Shown: positions 51,948 to 60,251 of the stretch, one piece after another
How the letters are laid out: each line of letters opens with the position of its first letter
Numbering within the stretch: the stretch's first letter is position 1
Assembly: GCA_964555235.1 (NCBI GenBank)
Contig: CAZKRU010000007.1
Location: forward strand, 1 to 64,000
Source: CAZKRU01 sp964555235
GTDB lineage: Bacteria > Verrucomicrobiota > Verrucomicrobiia > Methylacidiphilales > CAMAQI01
Direction: 5' to 3'
Length of the DNA stretch: 64,000 nucleotides
Made by a program: the position numbers and the translations under genes
The notes under the pieces: generated by a model
Told to the model about the DNA's origin: nothing
Database searches by the model: none
The model's input: only the letters and a program-made list of their open reading frames with translations

Positions 51948-52270
51948 TTGGGTACTTCCTGTTGGGAAAAAGGATTGGATTGAGTTTTGGGCTTCTCATA
52001 TTCCCAGTCTCTTTTCATCAAGGACTCGAAGAAGTCGATGTCATTTGCCGCTGGTTTGTCGTGGCGCAGGAGAAAAATCCAAGCCAGTACCGGCACCATC
52101 AGGAGCGAAGAACAAACCAAGGCCATCATGACCGAGGACTTGATCCAAACCGCAAGAAAAATTCCTAACGAGGCAAGTCCAGCAATCACAATGATCTGGA
52201 TGTTGACGAAATCAACGCCCTTGAACTTTCCTTCGGAGTCGTCCTGATAGTAGCTCGGAATGCGGCTCAT
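51944..52270 (-). CDS. VirB3/TraL-like membrane protein
   Basis: 108 residues with two close TM helices (about 23-42 and 46-68) and a charged C-terminal tail. The position between the pilin-like gene and virB4 is that of VirB3/TraL, which helps pilus assembly. It overlaps virB4 by 4 bases. Confidence 0.7.
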   Translation of the reverse strand: MSRIPSYYQDDSEGKFKGVDFVNIQIIVIAGLASLGIFLAVWIKSSVMMALVCSSLLMVPVLAWIFLLRHDKPAANDIDFFESLMKRDWEYEKPKTQSNPFSQQEVPK

Positions 52271-52428
52271 GATCCCACGACAAAGAGCATGAAGAAGAAG
52301 GCAAAAACGAGTGAGGAGATCATCACGATCTTTGCCATTCGTTTGTTTTCGCTTCCATCTTCAGATTTCACAAAAACGAAGCCCGAGATCATTGAGGTGA
52401 GGGCACAGATTGCAAATAGGGTAGCCAT
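52267..52428 (-). CDS. 53-residue two-TM peptide
   Basis: ATG 52428, two bases after the pilin-like stop; the stop overlaps the VirB3-like start as ATGA. The product has a hydrophobic start (MATLFAICALTSMISGFVF), a short polar loop and a second helix (IVMISSLVFAFFFMLFVV). Its place in the operon suggests a role in pilus or channel assembly. It is too short for usual gene finding. Confidence 0.58.
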   Translation of the reverse strand: MATLFAICALTSMISGFVFVKSEDGSENKRMAKIVMISSLVFAFFFMLFVVGS

Positions 52429-52430
52429 AT

Positions 52431-52751
52431 TTAGATTCCTTTTTGTTGATTTTGACGAAATGAAGTTAAGAGTTTAGGATCCACTTGCTGGTGGTATTCG
52501 ACTTTTGGAATCGCCTTCGACATTCCAGCTTTTTCAAAAAAGCCCTTCATCACGGGAATTGAAAATGCAATTCCAGCACCGGCGAGAACCCCAAGAGCTC
52601 CGCTCATGATGTTTCCGCCATCGATCATGAACCAGCCCTTGACCATCACACATGCGCCGGCGATGAAGAATACGGATGCAATGGCGATAAGAACCTCGCC
52701 AGAGACATCTTGAAAACTCGAAACATCGGCGAGTAATACTGAATAGATCAT
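52431..52751 (-). CDS. VirB2/TrbC-like pilin candidate
   Basis: 106 residues with two TM helices (about 19-40 and 47-67) joined by a short GGN-type turn, the VirB2/TrbC pilin layout; GALGVLAGAGIAF is a Gly-rich helix typical of pilins. The polar C-terminal tail would be exposed or processed. A signal peptide is not clear. Position before VirB3- and VirB4-like genes supports the call. Confidence 0.62.
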   Translation of the reverse strand: MIYSVLLADVSSFQDVSGEVLIAIASVFFIAGACVMVKGWFMIDGGNIMSGALGVLAGAGIAFSIPVMKGFFEKAGMSKAIPKVEYHQQVDPKLLTSFRQNQQKGI

Positions 52752-53011
52752 GATTTTCCCTTTTTGGTGTGTTCGTTGATTAACAGGTTGGCGGCATCAA
52801 AACCCATGTGGTAGACGAGATGGAGCCCGACCTTAAAAAGTTTCCGTGCCATATCCGCTCGTTCCACAACGGGGTAACGCTCGAGGATATGCGAGAGCAT
52901 TTCGATGGAACTGGCATCGAGGGTTACCCCCGCGATGTATTTCTCGCTCCGATCGACCGGCTTTTTTCTTTCCTCTGACTTTTCCCCAAGATTTTCTGAT
53001 TGTTCTGACAT
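52748..53011 (-). CDS. Small regulatory or accessory protein at the start of the pilus operon
   Basis: 87 residues, charged N-terminus (EKSEERKKPVDRSEKY), then strand IAGVTLD and helices (SSIEMLSHILERY, MARKLFKVGLHLVYHMG), which could be a ribbon-helix-helix variant. It is the first gene of the pilin-VirB3-VirB4 operon and lies 28 bases from the right direct repeat. Function unknown. Confidence 0.55.
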   Translation of the reverse strand: MSEQSENLGEKSEERKKPVDRSEKYIAGVTLDASSIEMLSHILERYPVVERADMARKLFKVGLHLVYHMGFDAANLLINEHTKKGKS

Positions 53012-53039
53012 GAGATTTTTCTCTCTTGGGTATCAGAGG

Positions 53040-53058
53040 CTATTTTATATGACATATA
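53040..53058 (+). repeat. Right 19-bp direct repeat, candidate attachment site
   Basis: Identical to 24392-24410 in the same orientation. It follows the last element gene; beyond it conjugation genes and TAGTA arrays cease. Confidence 0.65.
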
Positions 53059-53170
53059 TTGTGCGCAGTTAATTTGAGGTCTCCATATTGGAAAACTTGT
53101 ATTCCAACAATCTCATCACCACGAGTTTAAACTTCACGGGCACTCATTCGGACGAGCGAGGATCACTCTT

Positions 53171-53476
53171 TTAAACCACATCCAAAATTGCAGATTCCTG
53201 GGCGAGAAGGGATTGGCCTTTGCGGTAATCCCATTCCGTCGATAGGTCCTCATCAATGAGGACTTGAAGCTCTCCATCTGGGCGAATCTCGTTGACCACG
53301 CACCAAAAATCAACCGTTTTGAGGCGTGCCCCTTGGGTTCGGTAGAGTCCAGCTTTTACCGAATCCCCTTTCTTGATTTTGTGCGTTCCAAGGCCGGGAT
53401 ACTTCTGTCGCACTTGCTGGGGACAGTATTTCGATTTGATATCGATCCAAGAGATGGTTCCTCGCGTATTTTTCAC
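53171..53476 (-). CDS. Small protein outside the right repeat, unknown
   Basis: 101 residues. Basic N-terminal half (YCPQQVRQKYPGLGTHKI) and an acidic end with LIDEDLSTEWDY; it could be a small beta-barrel (GDSVKAGLYRTQGARLKTV). No family recognised. It is beyond the candidate attachment repeat, so it is taken as chromosomal or from another insertion. Confidence 0.5.
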   Translation of the reverse strand: MKNTRGTISWIDIKSKYCPQQVRQKYPGLGTHKIKKGDSVKAGLYRTQGARLKTVDFWCVVNEIRPDGELQVLIDEDLSTEWDYRKGQSLLAQESAILDVV

Positions 53477-53646
53477 CGTCGCATCCTACCAGACGTTGAA
53501 CAAAAAGAAAACCCCCGTTTTTATGGAGAGGTCCGCCGATCCTAATCGCCATGACTGGAAGGAAGTTCACTCCGCTTGAACCAATCAGTGTTACGGTCAT
53601 TCAAGGAGTCCCTTGCAAATTTTCATGATTGGATTAGATTGGGTCA

Positions 53647-53907
53647 ATGAAGACCTCCGAGAACTTCACTCCTTCAGACTCGGAGCCGCCAATACTTCCA
53701 AGTGAATCCACTATCGCTGAGCGTGCATACGAAATCTACCTTGAAAACAACTGTCAAGATGGTTATGCCTTAGACCACTGGCTGCAGGCTGAGTATGAAC
53801 TGATGCAACTACCTTTGGCTGCCTTAGCCAGCCTTCCAAAAAAACCGGGCAAAAGCCGCCGGAGAAGCCAGTCGATTATCGAGATCGCCCAAACCTTTCT
53901 ACTCTAA
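53647..53907 (+). CDS. DUF2934-domain protein
   Basis: 86 residues. IAERAYEIYLENNCQDGYAL followed by DHWLQAEYELM is the short helical DUF2934 motif; the basic C-terminus follows. The family has no known function and is common in environmental bacteria. It ends 3 bases before the end of the convergent receptor fragment. Confidence 0.62.
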   Translation: MKTSENFTPSDSEPPILPSESTIAERAYEIYLENNCQDGYALDHWLQAEYELMQLPLAALASLPKKPGKSRRRSQSIIEIAQTFLL

Positions 53908-53910
53908 ATA

Positions 53911-54705
53911 TCAGTGTCCACTCTTCAGATGCGATGACCCATTGCTCGACGGGGTCCCCCGCAAAGGTAACGCCGCGACCACCGCACGTGAGGGGCGCGC
54001 TGCTGACGCTGACCTCGATGCGATAACCGCATGCATCACCATCGCTGAACGCCCTTGCACCATTTCCGAAAAAAGCTGGACCACACTCGAAAGCGAACTG
54101 ACTTGGGCACTTAATTGTTGTGCCCATGCCGCAGTCTCCTCCGAGGTAGCGGCTGACGCTTGCGTCACCTTATCCACCTCCACAATCGCAGTACTATTAT
54201 GAACTGCTCCCTCAATTAAAATCGCCGTCTCTTTTGCCGCAGAAGCTGAACGCTGAGCAAGATTTCGAACCTCATCTACAACCACTGCAAACCCAAGACC
54301 ATGCTCTCCGGCTCGTGCTGCCTCAACTGCCGCATTCAATGCCAAAATATTCGTTTGAAAGGCAATTTCATCAATCGTCTTGATGATCTTTGAAATATTT
54401 TGCCCCGAGCGCTGAATCTCCAACATCGCCGTTTGCAGGGATTTCATTTCATCAATCCCCTTCTCTACACTGAGCCGGGCCTGATTCGCCAAACCCTTTG
54501 CCCCCTGTGCATTTTCCGCATTGCGGCGAGTCACATGCTGGATAGCTCTTTCCAATGACGAGCTCGTCTCTTCAAGAGAAGCAGCCCCCCTTACTTGCTC
54601 CCTCAGCAAGATTGGCACTGGAAGAAGTTAACTGCGTCACCGCTCCCGAAAAACCAGCCCTTGGCTCTACTCCCTGCTTCGACGCTTCACGCAGACCACT
54701 TTAAA
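53911..54705 (-). pseudogene. Decayed methyl-accepting chemotaxis protein fragment
   Basis: The signalling tip is clear (IDEIAFQTNILALNAAVEAA and DEVRNLAQRSA), so this was a chemoreceptor. The reading frame breaks near 54585-54590 at a run of six G: with five, GASKGAASLEE would be continuous and join the upstream piece (AVTQLTSSSANLAEGAS). The upstream homology stops at an in-frame TAA near 54705, so sensor and membrane parts are missing. After the tip about 40 residues seem lost between HNSTAI and VEVDKVTQ. An insertion sequence lies on the missing side. Confidence 0.75.
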
Positions 54706-54805
54706 CTCGTCCGTTGGTTGCAGTCTCACTGGAAAATCAGCACCTCAATCCCAGACGCCCTCTCTCAATTAAACCTACTCTATGCTAAACTTTAAACATG
54801 ACTAG

Positions 54806-55630
54806 TATCTGTGGACATTCAAAGACGAACGTGATAGGATTCCTCCAACCAGGAGGAGTAGCTGAGTTATTTTGTGCATTTTCGAGAGGATCAATGGCAG
54901 CGGATTAAGAATGCTTTACCGGGAAAATCAGGAGACCCCGGTAGAACTGGTCGAGATAATCGACGCTTCGTTGAGGCGGTGATGTGGGTCGGACGTAACG
55001 GAGCTCGATGGCGTTCACTGCCCCAGGAATATGGCAACTGGAACTCCACGCATCGGCGTTTTCGGCGTTGGTCGCGACTGGGAATCTGGCAGATGATTTT
55101 CAATACCTTGGCGGCGAGTGCGGACACCGAATGGCTGATGATCGACGCCACGATTGTCCGAGCTCATCAACAGGCCGCAGGCGCAAAAGGGGGCAAGAAC
55201 ACCAAGCGTTAGGACGCTCTCGTGGAGGTTTTACCACCAAGATTCACGCGGCTTGCGACAACCACGGGAATCCCTTGCGGTTTATTCTGACGGCCGGGTC
55301 TTGCTCCGATTATTCCTCGGCCCTGGATCTGCTGGAGGGGCTTATCGGCGGAGGCGGTGTTAGCCGACAAAGGATATGACGCCGATTATCTCGTGGAAGC
55401 GATCCAGCAAAAGGGAGCCCAAGCGGTGATTCCTCCTCGATCCCACCGCAAAACACCACGCGGGTACGACAAGGACCTCTACAAAGAACGCAATCTCATC
55501 GAGCGGATGTTTAATCAACTCAAAAACTTTCGAAGAATCGCCACCCGCTACGATAAAACTGCATTGAGTTTCCTTTCCTTCCTTCACCTTGCAAGTATTT
55601 ATCTCTGGCTCAAATGAATGTCCACAGAAC
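54806..55630 (+). mobile_element. IS5-family insertion sequence (IS427-like), 825 bp
   Basis: Fourteen-base perfect terminal inverted repeats lie at 54808-54821 (TCTGTGGACATTCA) and 55615-55628. CTAG stands directly outside both ends (54802-54805 and 55631-55634) and would be the target duplication, which fits the YTAR target preference of IS5 relatives. One transposase gene fills the element. Confidence 0.82.
54874..55617 (+). pseudogene. IS5-family transposase, frameshifted
   Basis: The first part (54874-55212) has the DUF4096-type N-terminus (WQRIKNALPGKSGDPGRTG, ARWRSLPQEYGNW) and first acidic motif (LMIDATIVRAHQ). Translation must slip by -1 near CAAAAGGGGG (about 55188) to reach ALGRSRGGFTTKIH; this is the usual programmed shift of the IS427 group. 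A second break at 55344 (one extra A after GGGCTT) is needed to reach SAEAVLADKGYDADYL and the YKERNLIERMFNQLK end with the catalytic Glu. That second break should inactivate the enzyme unless it is a sequencing error. Confidence 0.8.
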
Positions 55631-55757
55631 CTAGGGAACACCGATGGACCAAAAACATTTTCCAACGCTTTTTTCTCGCCTCGTTTTTCAGAAAATGATA
55701 GGATCTCATTATTAATCGGTAGATTTGTCTTTTTGCACAAGACACCTATTCGCTTGA

Positions 55758-57662
55758 TTAAGACGATTCTTTCACCGACTGATAAGGCATCTCCAGCGTG
55801 AAGGTAGTCCCTTGACCCCAACCACTACTGTATGCGGCCAAGGAACCGCCCATCTCCCTCGCCGTTAACGCCGCGCTGTGCAAGCCGAACCCATGGCCCG
55901 TTTTTTTAGTCGTAAAGCCATGCTCAAAGATGCGAGTCAAATTTTCGGCTGGAATACCAATCCCATTGTCAACGATCACCATACGGACACAATCCTCCCA
56001 CTTACTCACTCGAAGAACCAAACACTTCTCCTCCCTGCCCGATTCGTCGCAAGCATCCATGGCGTTACGCATCAGGTTCACCAGAATCTGCAAGACTTTG
56101 TGCTTATCGACGGTAATCAGTGGCGTCTCCTCAAATTCACGTATTACTTCAACGTCATGATGCATCAGCGAACTGGCATTCATCTGTAGTGCATCTTCCA
56201 TCAGACTATTCACCGTGACGGTTTCCATCACCCCGGAAACCTTCGCGTAGTTTTGTTGCATGGCCACGACGTCTTTAATATGTCCGATGTTCTTTTGTAA
56301 CCGGGCCAGTTCCTCAAGTGCTATCGTCTGCTCGTGGGCCAGATGCTCGGCCAGTTGTGCGAGGTATCCGGGCAATTGTTGTCCTTTGGGATCTCGGGTC
56401 ATGAACGCCCCCAAATCCGTTTCATGCTCGCGCAGCAACGCCACCACTTTGGACAAATTGCCCGCCTTAGACCTCCTCACATTGTCGACCACAACCGCGG
56501 ATGAAATATTCACACTATTCAGCACATTGCCAACATTATGGAGAACCCCGGTGGCCACTTCCGCCATCCCCGCTTGACGCGAGATTTCGAGCAACTCCTT
56601 GTGGACAAATTTCAATTCACGCTCAGCATTTTTGCGCGCGGTAACATCGATCACCACCCCCTCAGCGAATCCCTTCTCCGGGTAATTGCGAGCGGAAAGG
56701 AGAAGTGATTTTTCCTCACCTTCCACAGCCCGCGAGGTGATCTCGAAATCGATCACTTCATTATGGCGGGCTAATTCTGCAATAAAGAGATCACTTTTCC
56801 CAAGGGGGAAACGTGTGAAAATATTTCTTTGGTTCATCGGAACACTTTCACTGGCAAGTCCAAAAAGCTGTGCCATGACTCGATTGGCTTTAAGAAAGCT
56901 GCCACCCGGAAATTCGATCTTCCAAAGCCCAACCGGAGCAGCGTCATAAAGATTGCGATGCTGTTCCTCACTGAGATCCAGTTTCTGGATCGTTTCCGAC
57001 AAAGGAGCGATGATCCTGCGATACACAAATACCGCCAGGAATAAAAACATCGCGATGCCGCCCAACAACAGGCCCGTTTGGTAAAATACGAGCAGATCAG
57101 TGCGACGAATATCCCGCTGCTGCATCAGTAAAAGGGTTTCGTCCACCTTTTCCACAAGCCTCGTGGCAGCCGTTTGCATCAGGGCAAGGTCGGGGTGATC
57201 TCGCAGTTGATTATTATCGGAGCGAAGCACCTTGACTGAAGCCCTTTTTACTTCTCCCCATAGGGTCTCGATTTCTTCCAAATGAGCGCGCACTTCAGGT
57301 GCTTCCACACGAGAAAGCACCAAGCTCGATGAGCCCCAACGAACCTCGCCCCCCTGTAACAAACTCTGGATCGTCTGTTCAAATTGAGTCGAAGTCTCCA
57401 AGCTCAGTTCGCGCTGCTCCAAAAGAATCTTCCAGTCAGAAATGGAAAGACCGATTAAGGCAAGATTCGCTTGACGGACAAATTGCTGAACCAACATTCG
57501 AAGGCGACCCGTGGCGTTTATAATCCCCATTTCCTGCCGTCCGGCAAGAATGACGCCATCAATCGTACGATTTGAATACAGCAGCACGACAGCTAAAATC
57601 AATAGCAACCCCGACAGCCGGAGCAAAAGAACACGCTTTAGAGAAGCAATCGAAGCACTCAT
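55758..57662 (-). CDS. Membrane sensor histidine kinase with PAS domain
   Basis: 634 residues. TM1 (about 8-30) and TM2 (about 195-218) enclose a helical periplasmic sensor with GIINATGRLRMLVQQFVRQ, the PilJ/NarX-type four-helix signature. A PAS domain follows (HRNLYDAAPVGLWKIEF, with LIAELARHNEVIDFEI). The dimerisation helix has LHNVGNVLNSVN in place of the usual H-E-x-R/N-x-P, and the ATPase has DNGIGIP and HGFTTKKTGHGFGLHS. It is the last gene of the signalling operon and is closely related to the kinase at 58650. Confidence 0.87.
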   Translation of the reverse strand: MSASIASLKRVLLLRLSGLLLILAVVLLYSNRTIDGVILAGRQEMGIINATGRLRMLVQQFVRQANLALIGLSISDWKILLEQRELSLETSTQFEQTIQSLLQGGEVRWGSSSLVLSRVEAPEVRAHLEEIETLWGEVKRASVKVLRSDNNQLRDHPDLALMQTAATRLVEKVDETLLLMQQRDIRRTDLLVFYQTGLLLGGIAMFLFLAVFVYRRIIAPLSETIQKLDLSEEQHRNLYDAAPVGLWKIEFPGGSFLKANRVMAQLFGLASESVPMNQRNIFTRFPLGKSDLFIAELARHNEVIDFEITSRAVEGEEKSLLLSARNYPEKGFAEGVVIDVTARKNAERELKFVHKELLEISRQAGMAEVATGVLHNVGNVLNSVNISSAVVVDNVRRSKAGNLSKVVALLREHETDLGAFMTRDPKGQQLPGYLAQLAEHLAHEQTIALEELARLQKNIGHIKDVVAMQQNYAKVSGVMETVTVNSLMEDALQMNASSLMHHDVEVIREFEETPLITVDKHKVLQILVNLMRNAMDACDESGREEKCLVLRVSKWEDCVRMVIVDNGIGIPAENLTRIFEHGFTTKKTGHGFGLHSAALTAREMGGSLAAYSSGWGQGTTFTLEMPYQSVKESS

Positions 57663-57690
57663 GCGGATTCAATGTTTAATTTCTGGACAT

Positions 57691-58653
57691 TTATCGGATC
57701 GAATTGAATCCAATTTTCTCTGCCGCTTTTTTCATCTGACGAATATCATCATAATTGCTGTCATCGACTTTGACAAATCGCTCTACCAACGCTTCATCCA
57801 AAATCTTGCGACCTTCAGGATCCGTATTCATCCCCAAAAGAGCGGCCTGTAGTTTTTCTCGTCGATCTTCTGAAATTTTAACCGAACTCACCACCGGACA
57901 AATTCCCGCAGGACCTCGACTCTCGATTACTCGCACTTTATCGACATTCCCCATTCCTTTCGCGCGGTCATAATCCAACACTAAGCTATCCACAAAACTG
58001 GCGTCGGCCTCTCCCATTGCCACCATACGGATCGATTCCTCATGAGAGCCCGAGCGGAGCACTTTCCCAAAAAAACCCTTAGTTTCCCCCATTTCAACCA
58101 GCTTATGCCTCGGCATATTATAACCCGAATTAGAAAGTTCATCATTATAAACATAAGTCTTACCCTTCAAGTCCATGATGCTCTGGAAAGAACTTTCCTT
58201 TTTTACGATGAGATCGGAGAAATACTTAGGCTGACCACCATAACGAGCTGCCTTCATAATGGGTGCCACAAGAAGCGCAACGCTCGGCTGAGCCTTGTCA
58301 TGCTCCATCACATAAGGCAAACCGCAAACAAACGCAGCATCCACCGCACCCGCGGCGAGCATCTGATTAATCGTCCCATAAGCCAATCCAGTAACGAATT
58401 CGCACCGGATACCCGATTTCACAGAAACGTAATTGGCGATTTTCTGATACACACGAATCCCGGATTCTGAAACAAACGCAGCGGACATGGCCAAGCGGAG
58501 GGGAGGAGCCTCCTGAACAGAAGGAGTGGTTTTCGAAATCTGCGCCCGTGCATTTAACATCAGCGCATGAACCACCAAGACCGATACGAGCAACCGAGAG
58601 GCACGGAGAAACAGGAAACGAGTTGAATTTTTCATAACAGATGGAGTGTTCAT
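57691..58653 (-). CDS. PhnD-like periplasmic binding protein
   Basis: 320 residues with a signal peptide (about 1-38, ending NARAQ). It is a type-2 binding protein of the PhnD/phosphonate family: LRLAMSAAFVSESGIRVYQKI, GTINQMLAAGAVDAAFVCGLPYV, and YVYNDELSNSGYNMPRHKL. With no ABC permease or ATPase nearby and histidine kinases on both sides, it is more likely a sensory partner for one kinase than a transporter part. It overlaps the upstream kinase gene by 4 bases. Confidence 0.82.
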   Translation of the reverse strand: MNTPSVMKNSTRFLFLRASRLLVSVLVVHALMLNARAQISKTTPSVQEAPPLRLAMSAAFVSESGIRVYQKIANYVSVKSGIRCEFVTGLAYGTINQMLAAGAVDAAFVCGLPYVMEHDKAQPSVALLVAPIMKAARYGGQPKYFSDLIVKKESSFQSIMDLKGKTYVYNDELSNSGYNMPRHKLVEMGETKGFFGKVLRSGSHEESIRMVAMGEADASFVDSLVLDYDRAKGMGNVDKVRVIESRGPAGICPVVSSVKISEDRREKLQAALLGMNTDPEGRKILDEALVERFVKVDDSNYDDIRQMKKAAEKIGFNSIR

Positions 58654-60251
58654 TGATTTGATTTTCCCGAGGGGTTTTTCTTCGAATCGAGTGGAAGTTC
58701 AAGTGTAAACGTTGCGCCAGTGCCAGTACCCTCACTCTGTACAGTGAGACTCCCTCCCATCTCCTTCGCTGCCAGAGCGGCACTGTGTAAGCCGAATCCA
58801 TGACCATCTTTTTTAGTGGTAAAGCCATGCGCAAAAATGCGTGCGAGATTTTTTTGGGAGATTCCAACTCCATTGTCACTTACCCCAATACGAACACGCT
58901 GATTCTCTTTACCAATATGAAGCGTCAACCGCTTCTCGGTTTGGCTTGATTCGACACAAGCTTGCTCGGCGTTGCACACCAAATTGGCTAGGATTTGAAG
59001 CACCTTGTGTTTCTCGGTGGTAATCGGCGGGACCGCTTCAAACTCGCGAATGATCTTGATATTCTGACTCGCCAGCGCACTGGCGTTCATGCGTAGAACA
59101 TCTTCCATCAATTCGCTAATTTTGATGGTCTCCGTGACGCCAGAGACTTTAGAAATACTCTGCTGCATCGCCACAATATCTTTGATGTGTTCAATATTTT
59201 TTTGGAGCAAGGCAAGCTCTTCGAGTGTGGTCGTCTGCTCACTGGCGAGATGTTCGGCCAGTTGTGCAAGGTATCCCGGCAATTGCTGGCCTTTGGGATC
59301 GTTTGTCATGAAAACTCCCAAATCCTTTTCATGTTCGCGCAACAAGGCCACCACTTTAGACAAATTCGCAGCCTTGGATCTCCTCACATTATCGGCCACG
59401 ACCGTAGATGAAACGTTCACGCTGTTCAGCACATTCCCAACGTTGTGGAGAACCCCTGTGGCCACTTCCGCCATCCCCGCCTGACGCGAGGTTTCCAAAA
59501 GTTGCTTGTGAGTTTCTTCGAGTTTGAGTTGCATATCGACGCGGTCCTGAATTTCCATCTGTAATTCAGCCGTTCGCTTCTCCACGCAACCTTCCACCTG
59601 TTGATTAATTGCTTCCAGATTGGCGCGCCGCGCCGCCGCCTCAAACATCTCCTTGACGCTCTGTCGGATGGAAATCAGCAGAAAGGTATCTTCGAAAAGC
59701 ACCCAACCCGCGTGCTCAATCCAGCGCCAGGGGCTCGCCGTCAATACGCCAAAAACCGATTGTGGCCAAAATAACCCGCGCATGAGATGGTCCGCAGCCA
59801 CCACGACGGTCGCTGTCGTAAGCACACGCCAATCCCGATAAAAAGCCAGAAACGCTAACGAACCAAAAACATGGAAATGCGTTTCAATGCGTCCTCCGGT
59901 CAAATGAATCAAGAGCGCTGAAGTCAGCATTTGAGCCACCGCAATCACATGACGGGTCAAAGCACTCCCCGGTTGCTTGTAAGCAAGAAAAACCGGAAAA
60001 GACGTAATCATGCCTCCCAGAAAAATGGCCGCCCATACATGCCAATGCGTTTGGCTCGAAGCACCAATCCAGGTCTTCGGAGAAATCCACAAGGCTGCCG
60101 CAATTCCTGCCAGCCATTGTAGCACCATCAGTTTCGCAAATAGACGATCGGTTCGTTGATAAATGCTGTCCTGATCCTCCCGAAAGAGCACATGGGTCCG
60201 TTCCACAATGATCTCTTGAGGGATAACGTCACTCGCGCTCATGGCTTGCAT
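58650..60251 (-). CDS. Membrane-embedded sensor histidine kinase
   Basis: About 533 residues from ATG 60251 (MQAMSASDVI), with GGGGGA 6 bases upstream; ATG 60242 is an alternative. Five or six TM helices (about 40-210) form the sensor, with HLTGGRIETHFHVFGSLAFL between helices. A coiled coil leads to LHNVGNVLNSVN and the ATPase (NAEQACVES, DNGVGIS, GFTTKKDGHGFGLHS). The catalytic half is nearly the same as in the kinase at 55758. It overlaps the PhnD-like gene by 4 bases. Confidence 0.86.
   Translation of the reverse strand: MQAMSASDVIPQEIIVERTHVLFREDQDSIYQRTDRLFAKLMVLQWLAGIAAALWISPKTWIGASSQTHWHVWAAIFLGGMITSFPVFLAYKQPGSALTRHVIAVAQMLTSALLIHLTGGRIETHFHVFGSLAFLAFYRDWRVLTTATVVVAADHLMRGLFWPQSVFGVLTASPWRWIEHAGWVLFEDTFLLISIRQSVKEMFEAAARRANLEAINQQVEGCVEKRTAELQMEIQDRVDMQLKLEETHKQLLETSRQAGMAEVATGVLHNVGNVLNSVNVSSTVVADNVRRSKAANLSKVVALLREHEKDLGVFMTNDPKGQQLPGYLAQLAEHLASEQTTTLEELALLQKNIEHIKDIVAMQQSISKVSGVTETIKISELMEDVLRMNASALASQNIKIIREFEAVPPITTEKHKVLQILANLVCNAEQACVESSQTEKRLTLHIGKENQRVRIGVSDNGVGISQKNLARIFAHGFTTKKDGHGFGLHSAALAAKEMGGSLTVQSEGTGTGATFTLELPLDSKKNPSGKSNQ

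Larger units (their letters stand above)
24392..53058. mobile_element. Integrated conjugative element (about 28.7 kb)
   Basis: The interval contains relaxase, coupling protein, a type IV secretion system, ParA, primase, replication-like and antirestriction genes, and is flanked by a perfect 19-bp direct repeat. Base composition is visibly more AT-rich than the chromosome on the left. Intergenic TAGTA-box arrays occur across it and are not seen outside. No tyrosine or serine integrase and no VirB11 are found inside. Replication-like and partition genes make an integrated plasmid or a plasmid-derived ICE likely. The boundaries rest on the repeat and gene content, not on an empty-site comparison. 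Confidence 0.8.

Noticed and set aside
53040..53058. Treating the 19-bp repeat as chance because it is AT-rich
   Set aside because: A perfect 19-base match in the same orientation at both ends of the conjugation genes is unlikely by chance, so it was kept as a candidate with moderate confidence.
54186..54198. A GTACTATTATG stretch resembling the element operator
   Set aside because: It is within the receptor remnant, outside the element, with a single half-site.
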